Shown here in pieces: positions 53,625 through 64,000 of a stretch of 64,000 nt of DNA. The first letter of the stretch is position 1. Every line of letters starts with the position of its first letter. Under the pieces are notes generated by a model. That model did no database searches, had not been told where the DNA came from, and worked only from the letters and a program-made list of their open reading frames with translations. A program made the position numbers and the translations under genes. The stretch is from Okapia johnstoni (Eukaryota > Chordata > Mammalia > Artiodactyla > Giraffidae), in assembly GCA_024291935.2 (NCBI GenBank), contig CM044308.1, positions 117,888,501-117,952,500 of the forward strand, given 5' to 3'.

Positions 53625-53780
53625 TTTATGTATTTTCTAATGTATTTATTTTAATTGGAGGCTAATTACTTTACAATATTGTAGTGGGTTTTGCCATACG
53701 TTGACATGGATCAGCCGTGGGTGTACATGTGTTCCCCATCCTGAAGCCCCCTCCCAGCTCCCTCCCCATCCCATCCCTAG
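53625..53780 (-). repeat. L1 3' UTR, antisense
   Basis: tggaggctaattactttaca, then atattgtagtgggttttgcc and ccccctcccagctccctccc are the antisense ruminant L1 3' UTR. Confidence 0.85.
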
Positions 53781-54057
53781 TTTTAAATAATGTAATGTTG
53801 AATGGATAGAAACACTATTTGGAATGATATGAAGAGTATACTACTTATATACATTTTAAGATATAAAAATCATACAAAATATTTATGACTACATGTGAGT
53901 GGATGTAAAAGTTCTTACGTGAGAGGACTCACCTCAAACATAACAATGGTTCATTCTTAGAGAAAGGGTATAGAACTGGAAATGGCAGTTAGAGAGGGTC
54001 TTAATTATACCTGTAATGTATAATTCACTTAAAAACAAGCTAATATCACAAACTATA
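53781..54057. other. AT-rich stretch, possibly L1
   Basis: No firm family. Confidence 0.3.
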
Positions 54058-54232
54058 TTTTTTAAAAATATTTAATTTACTTATTTATTTGGCTGTGTGT
54101 GGTCTCAGCTGCAGCACACAGGCTCTCTAGTTGCTCCTCAGTATATGGGATCTTAGTTCCCCAGGGATTGAACCGGCATCCACTGCATTGCAAGGCAGAT
54201 GCTTACCCACTGGACCACCAGGGAGGTCCCCC
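54058..54232 (-). mobile_element. CHR-type SINE
   Basis: atttatttggctgtgtgtgg, then gatcttagttccccaggg and ccactggaccaccaggg are antisense CHR. Confidence 0.9.
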
Positions 54233-54239
54233 AGCTAAC

Positions 54240-55020
54240 CTTTCTAAATGTATCAGTCAAGGTCCAATCAGGAGATAGGAACCGCACGGAACATTTAACA
54301 TAAAATAAAATTCTAGTAAACAGTGGTTAACTACTAAAAAGGGTAAAAGTGAAAGTGTTAGTCACTCCATTGTGTCTGACTCTTTGAGACCCCATGGACT
54401 GTAGCCTCTGTCCATGGAATTCTCCAAGCAAGGATACTGCAGTGGGTAGCCATTCCCTTCTCCAGGGGATCTTCCCAACCCAGGGATCAAACCCAGGTCT
54501 CCCACATTGCAGGCAGGTTCTTTACCATCTGAGCCACCAGGGAAGCCCAAAAGTGGTTAAAGGGACCTCTCAAGGAATCAACATGGGGAAATGGGCTAAG
54601 AGAAGGCCTCCAAGGAAGGAGCACACTTGGAAGAGGGCCCCACAACCCAAGACTGAGGCTCAGACCTGAGAGGGATCTCCCAGAGTTTACCGAGGTGCTT
54701 CAGTCAGAACTGGCCCACAACTGGCAACCAGGAAGCTGCCCATCGGGAAGCCACTGTAACTTGCTGGAGGGTGAGCACCACTGGGTCTCCCATATGCTGC
54801 TCACGGCTGTGTCCTGGGAGCAAGAAGTGCACACAGGAACCAGCAAAAGAATCCCCTTCCTTTGCTATGCTTTGCAGTGCACTTCCAGTGTCCTTTACTT
54901 ACAAAGTCTGACCTCTGCCAGCTGAGAGAGGAGAAGTATTTACAGGTCAAAGCTCCAGTATCACCAAGCTGGGCAAACAATGGTGGATTTGGAGGTGAGA
55001 GGCAATAGATTGGTGATTGA
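54240..55020. repeat. Ancient repeat of uncertain family split by a Bov-tA
   Basis: gtatcagtcaaggtccaatc, caggagataggaaccgcac and aaccaggaagctgcccatcg belong to an old interspersed repeat I cannot name. A Bov-tA divides it. Confidence 0.4.
54350..54549 (-). mobile_element. Bov-tA SINE
   Basis: gtgttagtcactccattgtg, cattcccttctccagggg and gagccaccagggaagccc are antisense Bov-tA, with a short internal deletion near 54410. Confidence 0.94.
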
Positions 55021-55451
55021 CGCGCTAATGATGGGTAGTGGGAATATCGATGTTGGTTGTATTTTTCTTGATTTCTTTATCACTCAAGGATCTCAAATAA
55101 AAATATTAAATGATTACAAGTTAAAGAATTTTTAAACAAAATTTTAAAGCTAACAAGTAATGGAATAAAAACTTCTTCCAAAACACTAGGGAAGAAATGT
55201 AAAAGGGACAGTGGAGATTCGAAGATCAGAAGCTTTGAAAGGAAGAATAAAAATGAACTGGGAGGTAAAACCGAGAGGCATTTGTTTTCACCAAAGGAAT
55301 TCTTTCCTTTATATCTATCAGTAAGACCAAATCAATTAAATACAGGAAAAAAAAAGGTAAATGAGTAAGACTTCCTTGACCCTGTCCACCCCATCCCTAT
55401 GTGCACTGGTCTCCTGTGCAAAAACACAGATTCTTGAGGAGAGGGGTCTTG
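55021..55451. other. AT-rich unassigned stretch
   Basis: No gene; probably decayed repeat. Confidence 0.3.
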
Positions 55452-55609
55452 TTTCATTACTTTAAAAAACAATGTCTTTTTAAATTTTTTGGCTGTGTCA
55501 CAGCTTGTGGGATCTCAGTTCCAGGACCAGGGGTTGAATCTGCAGCTTCTGCAGTGGACGTGCAGAGTCTCAACCACTGGGCCACCAGGGAAGTCTCCTT
55601 TATTACTTT
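55452..55609 (-). mobile_element. CHR-type SINE, truncated
   Basis: tttcattacttt (55452-55463) and ttattacttt (55600-55609) flank an antisense CHR SINE: aattttttggctgtgtcac, then ccactgggccaccagggaag. Confidence 0.88.
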
Positions 55610-55764
55610 CTTTTTAAAACTCCATGCTCTTGGTGGCAAAGTACTTAATGGATACTTAATGTAATTGCCCCATTGGTCTTCCTCTTGAGCAAAGCCTACG
55701 CAGAGAGTGCATACTTTCTGGGGCTCCGGAACTAGAAACACTACCAACTGGGTGACATGGTGGA

Positions 55765-55890
55765 GAACTCCTGGGCTTTGCAATCAGAGGTCTGGGCCTG
55801 GGATGCTAAGAGCCAGTGTGGTTTCAGGCCAATGAGTTCACAACACTGAGCCTCAGTTTTTCCCTCTAGAAAATGAGACACTATTGTGTG
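55765..55890 (+). repeat. MIR SINE
   Basis: gctttgcaatcagaggtctg, then gagcctcagtttttccctc is sense MIR. Confidence 0.7.
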
Positions 55891-56012
55891 ATTAAGTGTA
55901 ATGTGGGTCAATCTCTGTCTTCTACATTGCGAGAGCTCCTGAATCAACAGCTTGTTTCTTTCCTGCTTTTGCTTTTCCCTCTTTGTCAGGCAGCAGAGAC
56001 TAGAGCTCTGTT

Positions 56013-56252
56013 AAGAGAACAGAGGGCTTCCTAGGTGGCACAGTTGGTGAAGAATCTGCCTGCCAATGCAGGAGTCGAAAGAAATGAGGGTTTGATCCCT
56101 GGGCTGGGAAGATCCCCTGGAGAAGGATAGGGCAACCCACTCCAGGATTCTTGCTTGAAAAGTTCCTTGGACAGAGGAGTCTGGTGGGCTACAGTCCATG
56201 GGGTCGCAAAGAGTCAGACACAGCTGAGCACATGTGCACACAAGGGAACAGA
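56013..56252 (+). mobile_element. Bov-tA SINE
   Basis: aagagaacaga (56013-56023) and aagggaacaga (56242-56252) flank gggcttcctaggtggcacag, the Bov-A body and an acatgtgcacac tail. Confidence 0.95.
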
Positions 56253-56254
56253 AT

Positions 56255-56940
56255 GCACCGTATTTTTTGCCTTTTATATCTTTTCTCCTTTTGAGATAAT
56301 TGTAGGCTCACATGCAGTTGTAAGAAATAATACAGAGAGATCACGTGTATTCTTCATCCAGTTTCACCCAGCAGTAGCATCTTGCATAATCATGATGGAC
56401 TTGGGCTTCCCTGGTAGTTCAGACAGTAAAGACTCTGCCCGCCAATGTGGGAGACCTGGGTTTGATCCCTGGGTTGGGAAGAACCCCTGGAGAAGGGAAT
56501 GGCAACCCACTTCAGCATTCTTGCCTTGAGAATTCCATGGACAGTGGAGCCTGGTGGGCTACATTTCATGAGGTCGTAAAGAATCGGACATGACTGAGCA
56601 ACTAACATTATCAGTGTCTATCAAACACACACACAAACATACACACACACCTTTCTCCTCAGTCACCACTGTATTACCCAAATGCATGCCACTAGCATCA
56701 ATTAACGAATCTCTCTGCCTATAGGCTAGCTCTCCTCTAATGCATCCCCCGCTGAGAGCATCAAAATATGTACCAGGAGACGGACACTGTACAATTCAAA
56801 AGCCTATTTAGATTTTAGCAGTTGTGTATGTGTGTGTATTTAGTTCTAAGCAGTTTTATTCCATGTGCAGATTTGTATACCTCTCATGCTACACTTTAAT
56901 AGCCAAAGCTCTTAATTATTTTTAAAGTTTCCTCTTTCAG
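56255..56940 (-). repeat. Old L1M LINE fragment split by a Bov-tA
   Basis: gagataattgtaggctcaca, then tgcagttgtaagaaataata, and after the SINE gtgtgtatttagttctaagc follow antisense L1M. A short (ac)n is at 56624-56650. Confidence 0.75.
56403..56613 (+). mobile_element. Bov-tA SINE inside L1M
   Basis: gggcttccctggtagttcag, gtttgatccctgggttggg and ggacatgactgagcaactaa are a full sense Bov-tA. Confidence 0.95.
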
Positions 56941-57584
56941 AAGGTCATTTACCCCATGGATCTTTAAGGTAATTTCAAACACTCCAATCTATCTAGCCTC
57001 ACTCCCCATTTTACCTTTATTTTTCTCCTATCTTAAAGGTCCCTTAGAGAGTTGGACCAAGTAACAGGTGCATCAGAGAACTGCCTAGTGATCTCTATGA
57101 AAGCGCATCCCCATGTCCCCTGGAGACACTTGAACTCAGGTAGGGCTCCTGTTCCAGCAGAGTTCCCTGAGTGCCAGGCCACTCGTGTCTTCAGATAGGC
57201 ATTCCCGTCTCTCTGTGGTACTGAAGGGCACCATCATTCTTGTTACCTGATCAGAAGGCTCCTGAGAGCTGACTTTACTACCCGGTTGGTGTTGTCAAGC
57301 CCTGCAGCCCAACCTGGGCTCTACACCCCCATTGCCTTTCTCTCCCTGAGTAGGAACCCCCTTGGAGCTGCAAGTTCCAGTTCTGGGTCCTTTCATCCCC
57401 ATAAGACAATACAGTCCTTAGGTGTTTGCGGTCATGCCAAGGGAGCAGCTGACAAGAGCAGGGACCCAGTTCCTATCAGGTTAGACTCTTACTCACTGAG
57501 AAGATATCCCACCAAAGGTGCTTCTTCCTTTGTTTCCTGAAGATCCACATCTCAGGTATCCCCTTGCAGCTTCAGTGGAACTGG
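56941..57584. other. Unique stretch
   Basis: No gene recognised. 57055-57130 has weak MER5-like wording. Confidence 0.35.
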
Positions 57585-57740
57585 TGATCTAAATCTCTCT
57601 GAGCCTCAGTCTCCCCATCTGTGAAATGGGACCAATAAACCCTCACAGGGCTTTCGGTGGTGCTTAAGTGAGATCACTTCTGCAGGAGGCCCAAAGCCTC
57701 CATGCTGAGTGCTCAACAAGAAGGGTTGTTAGCTGCCATC
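57585..57740 (+). repeat. MIR SINE
   Basis: ctctgagcctcagtctcccc, then atctgtgaaatgggacc and gctgagtgctcaacaagaa are sense MIR. Confidence 0.75.
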
Positions 57741-58254
57741 CTATGTGTGGTGCTTCTCCTGCCCTCCTGAGTCACCCTCTGATGTGTCACTCCCCTGAGG
57801 CTGGATTTGTCACTCTCATCTTTCCGTATCTTTTTCTCGATTAACTGCCCTAAGGGTTAGGGCAATTCCCAAGAATGGGAGGAGAAACCAAAACAGGTGG
57901 TGTGTAATCAGGGACTTAAAGTACTCAACGATCCAGTGGCTGAATCCTCTGTTTCCCAGACCCTCTAAGCCACTTCCAATTTTACAGGATTAACTTGCTT
58001 GCTCAGACTCCCAAAGAAACCCAAGGTCTCTCCCTCTGTCTCTTTCAGGCCCCCAAGACAGAAGAACTCAGGGTTTCCCCCCAGGGGAGACTGGGAAGGA
58101 TGAATAGTGGCAGGCAGGGCTCGGATCTCACTTCTTTTCTTCCCAGCTCCTCACCACCCCCGGCTCTGCTGCTATGCCATGAAACCCAGCACCCTGGGGT
58201 GTCCCTGGGGTGGGTGTGGACCCGACTGAGGCATCTCTCTTTACAGGGAGGCAG
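57741..58254. other. Unique stretch
   Basis: Nothing recognised. Confidence 0.35.
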
Positions 58255-58840
58255 GATTTGGCTAAATAAGAACCAGCTGTGTTGTTGGTGGGTTTTATTT
58301 GGCCCCTCCCCTGCCCTTGCTCTGATAGCTGTGAGAAACTGATGACAACCTGTTCGACCTCTGACCCCCGAACTTGACCCACGGCTAATACCTCCAGCTG
58401 CTGATTGCCGGCCGAGCCCTTTGTCTCGGGCTGTTTGGGAGCCAAGACAGACAAATGATTTCTATTTGTCCTTTGGTGCTGAGAATGGGGCTGATCAATA
58501 GGAGCTGAGGATGGTGTCAAGGATTTGTCACCATGGCTTATGAATGACAAAAACACTCCTCGACACCCTCCCCCAACTTTCCCCCTTCCCCCAAAGAAAC
58601 ACATTTTGGGGGAAAAAGACTGAAAGCCAGAGAAGGCATATCGATTTTTTTTTTTTTTTTTTTTTGCTTTCTTAAATAGCATCTTGAGCCACAAAAGAGA
58701 GAAAGGCAACACTTTTCTGTGCTAAAATGCAGCAAAAAGCTTCCCAGAGAATGAGGCTGGTGATTAGATCAGCTATTGTGTTTAAGTACCACAGGCCGCC
58801 GCACACCACGACTGCTCGATTTTGTCTGCTAAAGGCTGCA
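58255..58840. promoter_or_regulatory. Candidate conserved noncoding element cluster
   Basis: Repeat-free apart from a T tract (58645-58665). The left half has three nuclear-receptor-like half-sites: cgacct near 58355 and TGACCC at 58362 and 58375. It also has a SOX-like inverted pair, gacaaat...atttgtc near 58450-58470. The right half has ggtgattagatcagctattg then gtttaagtacc. Function is inferred. Confidence 0.5.
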
Positions 58841-60105
58841 CTGATTCCTCCCCCGCTTCTCCGTATCCCAGGCTCAAAGGAGGAGGCACTTTGCCTCTCT
58901 TCATATTCTTCAACTGCCCCCAGCTCAGCTCTTTCCCTCTTACTCTCTCCTCAGTTTTTCTAGGCCAGCCGTGGGTCGGGCACCCTGGTATATGAGTCTG
59001 AGCCAGGACCAGCCTCCCTCGCTTCATTTACAGATGATCAGCAGCCCTTGAACTTGGACCCTTATTTGGACAAGAGAAGGCCAGGGGTGGGAAGGCAGTA
59101 GCAATGATGGGAAAGACATGAAACTTGGGAAAGACCCTCCTGGGTCCTCCGTTCAGGGCTGGGGCAGGGTCCAGGGAAGCCTGGGGAGGCAGCCCATCAC
59201 AAGTGGGCAAGTGGGAAGCCTTCCACCTCTCAATGTCTGACCATGTATTGCTTGCTCGGGGCAGGTGCTGGGACCACCGGGTGAGAGAGAGCTGCCTGCT
59301 TCTCCTTGAGACACTGGCCGCTTGGTACAGACAAGCGGACCATGACTGTGCAGCGAGATGAATGCTGGGGCAGCAGAAATGGAGTCGGAAGTCTGTCCCG
59401 GCCGGGATGGGTGGGGATGGGACCAGGATGGTAGGAGGCCACCTAGAGGAGGGGACATCCTTGTTGAGCTTCGACGGAAGAGCAGCAGGAAGAGGTGAGC
59501 CGCTGCATTCCACCTGCGAAGACCAAGGACCTCAGAGCTTCTAGGGTGGAATCTTCTGGCAATGTCCTGCCCTGGGAGCCTCTGGTGTGAGTGCCTATTG
59601 CCCTGGCCCGGAGGCTCAGTGCCCTCATCTGTGAAGTGGACAGGGCAATGGGGTCTGTTTCAGAGGGCGGCGAGAGTGGGAACCCCGTGCGATCCACGTC
59701 AATTGTTTACACCATCTCACGGTGATGGTTTTTCTTGTCTTTGTTATATGTTGTTGTTGTTGTTTGAAGACTTGCTTCCTATCTGGATATTCCTCAATCA
59801 GGTGGATTGAATGAGGGTAGATACAGACAGCCCCTGCATCCCACACACTCTAACTAGAGCCAGGATCTGGGGATAGTGGGGAAACTTGAGTAGATGCAGC
59901 TCTGGCTGGATGAAGTCTTTGACCAAGGGCAGAGTGTGACTCTGGAGGACACTAGCTTACCCTCTCTCCCCTGGCACAGGGCCTGGGCACAGGCAGTGAG
60001 GAAAGCCTGCTCTTGGGTGAGGCTCAGACAGAGTAGCTACAAGGAGGCAAGGTAATTGGGTTCTCACTACTGACCACTCGGACTATTGCAATGGCTGTGT
60101 ACCTG
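58841..60105. other. Non-repetitive stretch
   Basis: No gene. A (ttg)n run lies at 59750-59764, and a MIR-like phrase (ccctcatctgtgaagtgg) near 59623. Confidence 0.4.
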
Positions 60106-60109
60106 CTGT

Positions 60110-60790
60110 CAAGCCTCTCCCATCTGTTATCCACACTTTCATTAGAGTCACCATCTCAAAAACCTGATCATGGGACCTCACTGGTGGTCCAGTAGTTAAG
60201 AGACTGCTTTGCACTGCAGGGGACATGAGTTCTATCCCTGGTCAGGGAACTAAGATTTCACATGCTGCTGGGCAACTAAACCCTTGTACCACCACAACTA
60301 GCCTGTGTGCCCACCTGCAGGAACAGAAGACCCCACATGCCATGCTGCAGTGACGATCCTGCATGCTGCAGCTGAGACCCAACAGCCAAAAATAAGTACA
60401 TATTTTAAAAAATCTGATTATGCCACTTGTCTGTTTAAATCCCTCCAGTGTCTCCCATGATCCTCAGGATAAAGCTAAAACTCCTCAGCCTGGTATTTAA
60501 GGCACTCCCAGCTTAGACTCCAACCTTCATCTCGGTCTCCCCTAAAGCCCCCATATCATATTCCCTGTTCTTCAGTCACTTGCTTTGTGTCTTGCTAAAC
60601 ATACATCACATGGTCTCACTACCAGGCCTTTGCTCAGGCTGGTCCCTCTGCCTGGAATACCCGCTTCATCTCTGTTTTAGTAAGAATTTCCCCCCTTTCC
60701 TCCCACAGCACATCTGATTCACCTCCTGGTCACCCACAGTCTCGATCAGAATGATTCTACCCACTTCTGTCTCCTCCCTAGACCGAGGGC
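60110..60790 (+). repeat. L2 LINE fragment split by a CHR SINE
   Basis: cagtgtctcccatgatcctc, aggataaagctaaaactcct and ggcctttgctcaggctggtc follow sense L2. The CHR SINE at about 60173-60407 interrupts it at aaaaacctgatcatg. Confidence 0.75.
60158..60422 (+). mobile_element. CHR-type SINE inside L2
   Basis: aaaaacctgatcatg (60158-60172) and aaaaatctgattatg (60408-60422) are the target-site duplication. Inside: ctcactggtggtccagtag, tctatccctggtcagggaac and an A/T-rich tail. Confidence 0.92.
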
Positions 60791-60929
60791 TCCTGAGGAC
60801 CGGGAACCTCACCGTCCCACGTCCTCCCACCCATTGACTGTACGTGGGATGGGAGAGCTGGAAGGTGCTTGAAGCTCAGAGAACACTGAGGAATTAATGA
60901 GGGATGGTGGGAGGGGAGTGCGGGTGCCG

Positions 60930-61090
60930 CACTCCAACAAACAAAAGATAATGGAAGGTGCAGCATGTTAGTCTTCCAATCGATCAAAATGGGAGGTTAT
61001 TAAAGTCATGGTAGCTGCCGTTGGTGATTACAAGAGGTTGTTTAATTTAAATTTTTTTCAAGCACTGAAAATGCAACGAACTCGCGGAAA
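60930..61090. promoter_or_regulatory. Candidate conserved noncoding element
   Basis: An AT-rich repeat-free block with aaaagataatggaaggtgc (GATA core), caatcgatcaaaatggg, gaggttattaaagtcatgg and gttgtttaatttaaatttt. No open frame persists. Function is inferred. Confidence 0.47.
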
Positions 61091-61149
61091 ATTCAAGCCA
61101 TATGAAAAAGTACGAAAAAGGGAATTCTATTCTTGTAAAATCCCTTTAT

Positions 61150-61560
61150 ATTGATTAGGACCCTTTCTTCTACAAGAGATAGAAAACCCAGCTCAAACTG
61201 GTGTAAACACTAGGGAACTATTGGTTCCTGGGTTTGAGGAGTCGGGGGTGGGACTGGCTTTACAGGATGCCCTCTGGACTGGGTCTGTCTCTCACTCATT
61301 TTCATATTCTCTCTCTCCCCTCCCCGATTTCTGGTTCTCCACATCCCTGGGCTCTCCTCCAGGCTGGCCTTCTGCACAGGCTTCCTCTCTGTGGTTCCAA
61401 GGTGGCCGTGGCTACTCGAAATCACATCTCTCCACTCTGAGTCCAGCGGGGAAGGAAGACTATCTGCGGCCAGCTGCTTTTTCCTCAGGAGCCCACACTA
61501 TCTCACCTGCTCTTCAGCCAAGTGACCTTGCACTTCCCATCGACTAGAGGTGGAGTCTAG
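61150..61560. repeat. Ancient repeat of uncertain family
   Basis: agagatagaaaacccagctc, aaactggtgtaaacactagg and gaactattggttcctggg match the family at 51110-51890. Confidence 0.4.
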
Positions 61561-61689
61561 TTCCCCTCCCCGTGGATAGGAGCTGACTTTAGTAACCCAC
61601 AGAATGTGACAGAAGTGATGCTGGCTAAGACACAATTCCCGAGGCTAAGACATATGCAGCTTTGCAACTTTAGCCTTCATCTCTTGAAG

Positions 61690-62045
61690 CATTCTCCAGA
61701 TTCCCCCATCTTGAGGACACTCCCTCTTGTGACCTGGCTGCCATGCTGTCAGAAGCCCGAGCCATGTGTGGCCCATGAGTACGTGCTCCTGTTGACAGCT
61801 CCAGCTAAGCCTGGGTTTTGAGTCATCCCAGGTGTCAGACACATGAGGGAAGAACTCTCTGGACGATGCCAGCCTCCAGCCGTTCTGGTCATCAACAGTT
61901 CCCCAGCTGAGGCTCCGGACTTTGTGGACTGGAGACGAGCCATTCCAGCTGTGTATTCTCCAAATTCCCAACAAGAGAATCTGTCAGAAGATGGTTGTTG
62001 TTTTACATCTATAAGTTTCGGAGGGCTTTATGTAACACAGTCTTT
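61690..62045 (+). repeat. MLT1-like MaLR LTR remnant
   Basis: cagctccagctaagcctggg, tgagtcatcccaggtgtcag, cccaacaagagaatctgtca and ggttgttgttttacatctat, then aagtttcggagggctttatg, follow an MLT1-type LTR. It is non-coding. Confidence 0.55.
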
Positions 62046-62324
62046 CTCAGGAGCTCCAGAAAAATCCAGATTGGCTCAGGTCCCCATGATCAATCCCCTT
62101 GAGCCTATATAAGGGATACAGCTGGTCATTCTGACCCTGGGGTGACTCAACACCGGAATGAGAAGATGGGGGAGTAGCAAGCCCAGAGGCCCCATGGCAC
62201 TGGTTACCCCAAAAAAGGCACAGACCACAGAACCCACTATTCCCTATCATCCAGAAACAAGGGAACACCCTTCCAGACAACTTCCTGGGCCTATGTACAC
62301 ATGTAGGTATAAAATTCAACACAG
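62046..62324. other. Unique stretch
   Basis: No repeat or gene recognised. Confidence 0.35.
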
Positions 62325-62327
62325 ATA

Positions 62328-62516
62328 AAGCAGACAGTAAAGCATCTGCCTGCAATGCGGGAGACCTGGGTTCAATCCCTGGGTCGGGAAGATCCCCTGG
62401 AGAAGGAAATGGCAACCCACTCCAGTTTCTTGCCTGGAGAATTCCATGGACAGAGAAGCCTGGCGGGCTACAGTCCTTGGGGTGGCAAAGAATCAAACAC
62501 AACTGAGCACACACAC
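62328..62516 (+). mobile_element. Bov-tA SINE, head slightly truncated
   Basis: caatgcgggagacctgggtt, caatccctgggtcgggaag and ctgagcacacacacaaag mark a sense Bov-tA. Confidence 0.93.
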
Positions 62517-62648
62517 AAAGTATACTCTACATACTTTGTAACTTTCTAAAATTTAATGGATTATGGGGGCCCTTCTGATGTGAGTAGACACAAACGTGCA
62601 TCATTTTTTAAAATTAATTTTTATTGGAAAACAGCTGCTTTACAATGT

Positions 62649-62947
62649 TGTGTTAGTTTTTGCTGCTGCTGCTGCTAAGTCACTTCAGTCGTGTCCGACT
62701 CTGTGAGACCCCATAGATGGCAGCCCACCAGGGTCCCTCATCCCTTGGATTCTCCAGGCAAGAACACCGGAGTGGGTTGCCATTTCCTTCTCCAATGCAT
62801 GAAAGTGAAAAGTGAAAGTGAAGTCACTCAGTTGTGTCCGACTCTTAGCGACCCCATGGACTGCAGCCCACCAGGCTCCTCCGTCCATGGGATTTTCCAG
62901 GCAAGAGCACTGGAGTGGGTTGCCATTGCCTTCTCCTGTGTTAGTTT
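62649..62947 (-). mobile_element. Bov-A2 dimer inside L1
   Basis: tgtgttagttt at 62649-62659 and 62937-62947 flanks a full Bov-A2 (62660-62936). The two Bov-A units are joined by the linker gcatgaaagtgaaaagtgaa. It starts with tgctgctgctgct. Confidence 0.97.
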
Positions 62948-62981
62948 CTACTGTACAGCAAAATGAATCAGCCATACATAT

Positions 62982-63215
62982 ACATATTAATATGCTGCTG
63001 CTTAGTCACTCAGTTGTGTTTGACTCTTTGTGACCCCATGGACTGTAGCTTGCGAGGCTTCTCTGTCCATGGGGATCTTCCAGGCAAGAATACTGGAGTG
63101 GGTTGCTGTGTGCTCCTCCAGGGGATCTTCCCAACCCAGGATTGAACTCAGGGCTCCCACATTGCAGGCAGATTCTTTACCATCTGAGCCACCAGGGAAG
63201 GCCACATATTAATAT
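62982..63215 (-). mobile_element. Bov-tA inside L1
   Basis: acatattaatat at 62982-62993 and 63204-63215 flanks an antisense Bov-tA (62994-63203): gtgtttgactctttgtgacc and gccaccagggaag. Confidence 0.97.
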
Positions 63216-63345
63216 ATCCACTCCCTTTTGGACTTCCCATTCAGGTCACCCAGAGCATTAAGTAGAGTTCCCTGTGCTATACAGTAGGTTCCCAACAGAG
63301 GCACATTATTTTTAATGGCTACATAAGATCCCACTATGAATGAAC

Positions 63346-63840
63346 TATAATTGATTTAACCGATTATCTATTGATGGATCATTGAGTCATTTCTGGGGTT
63401 TTTTGGCTATTATAAATGGTGCTGAGATAAACATCACTGCACATTCATCCTTGGGCACATCTTCCAATATTTCCTTAGGATAAAGTCCAAGAAGTTGAAT
63501 TGCAGATTCTAAGGCTTCAGGCTTGCCAAGGGTTTCTAAATTGCCTTGCAGAAATGTACCCCTTTATTCTCCTGTTGTCCCATCACCAGGGCACAAGGGT
63601 GGCCTTTTTCTCTACATCCTCATTGGAATATTTGCCAATTGGGATGATTCCTCATCACTCCCTTAATTTGAGTTTCTTTGATTCCCAATGAGGTCAGGCA
63701 CCTTCTTATATGCACATTGATGATTCCTACTCCTTCTTTTATAATATTGCCTGTTCAAGTCCTTTGAAAAATTTTTTTATTGCAGTATTCATATATGTAA
63801 TTATTGATTTATAAAACTTTTTTGTAGATCACAGTGTTAA
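63346..63840 (-). repeat. Old L1M LINE fragment
   Basis: ggctattataaatggtgctg, tttccttaggataaagtcc and gttttcttttttttaaacc, then antisense L1-type wording, point to one or two eroded L1 copies. Confidence 0.55.
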
Positions 63841-63849
63841 CCCCATGCT

Positions 63850-63862
63850 GGCCCCCCCCCCA
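63850..63862. repeat. Poly-C run
   Basis: A run of about 13 C in the L1-derived flank. Confidence 0.9.
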
Positions 63863-63943
63863 TGTCTACCAACATTTGTTGTTTGTCCTTTAAGTTTTCT
63901 TTTTTTTAAACCTTAACTTCCCAAAAGTTTTCGGGAAAGCATT

Positions 63944-64000
63944 TTAAAAATATTTATTTATTTGGCTGTGTCGGGTCTTAGTTGCAGCAGTCAGGATCTT
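63944..64000 (-). mobile_element. CHR-type SINE, cut by the window end
   Basis: atatttatttatttggctgt, then gtcgggtcttagttgcagc is the tail side of an antisense CHR SINE; the rest lies beyond the window. Confidence 0.88.

Larger units (their letters stand above)
62600..63345 (-). repeat. L1 3' UTR split by two SINEs
   Basis: Three pieces of the antisense L1 3' UTR remain in order: 62604-62659 (ttattggaaaacagctgctt), 62937-62993 (ctactgtacagcaaaatgaa) and 63204-63300 (gtagagttccctgtgctata). Confidence 0.9.

Noticed and set aside
58128..58712. A 194-codon frame on the - strand
   Set aside because: It includes a lysine run from a T tract and crosses the enhancer-like block without codon-like pattern.
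62691..63212. Repeated peptide-like translations shared by many frames in the window
   Set aside because: The same short peptide wording recurs because Bov-A sequences translate alike; these are not proteins.
1..64000. CRISPR arrays, operons, bacterial promoters or phage modules
   Set aside because: Repeat content is mammalian throughout. The repeated units are SINEs at irregular spacing, not short repeats with regular spacers.

Overview
The window is nuclear DNA from a ruminant, of cattle, sheep or goat type. It holds ruminant BovB LINE copies, many Bov-tA and Bov-A2 SINEs, which share the BovB 3' tail, and many artiodactyl CHR-type tRNA-Glu SINEs. Older mammalian MIR, L2, L1M, MLT1-like and MER5A-like remnants form the background. 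The sequence alone does not separate the ruminant species. I found no intact host protein-coding gene, no convincing exon and no functional RNA gene. The only real coding relics are two decayed BovB ORF2 pseudogenes. All family names come from recognising consensus motifs by eye, not from a database search, so most boundaries are approximate; where target-site duplications are visible the boundaries are tight.

Layout. About 1-43.7 kb is comparatively GC-rich and gene-desert-like or intronic, with scattered SINEs, MIR and L2 in non-repetitive DNA. Two solo LTRs of one ERV family lie in opposite orientation (3.5 kb and 16 kb). A 5'-truncated BovB lies at 23.96-25.25 kb. CpG-rich islands lie at 33.6-34.1 kb and 42.6-43.2 kb. 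About 43.8-56.9 kb is AT-rich and nearly filled by L1 fragments, a longer BovB (48.6-51.1 kb), SINEs and old repeats. Non-repetitive DNA returns at 57-62 kb, and the window ends in an L1 block that absorbed two SINEs.

The most biologically interesting content is a set of short repeat-free, AT-rich, motif-dense blocks at about 2.3, 8.0-8.5, 12.8-13.2, 29.6-30.0, 32.0-32.2, 36.6-36.7, 41.0-41.3, 58.3-58.8 and 60.9-61.1 kb. They look like conserved noncoding elements (enhancers) of a developmental regulator. The motifs are seen directly; conservation and function are inferred and need alignment. The second theme is a clear insertion history: several nested retroposons with matching target-site duplications, a BovB tail split by a SINE, and a 52-bp duplication flanking a SINE. 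I see no previously undescribed system of the operon, defence or mobile-cluster kind.
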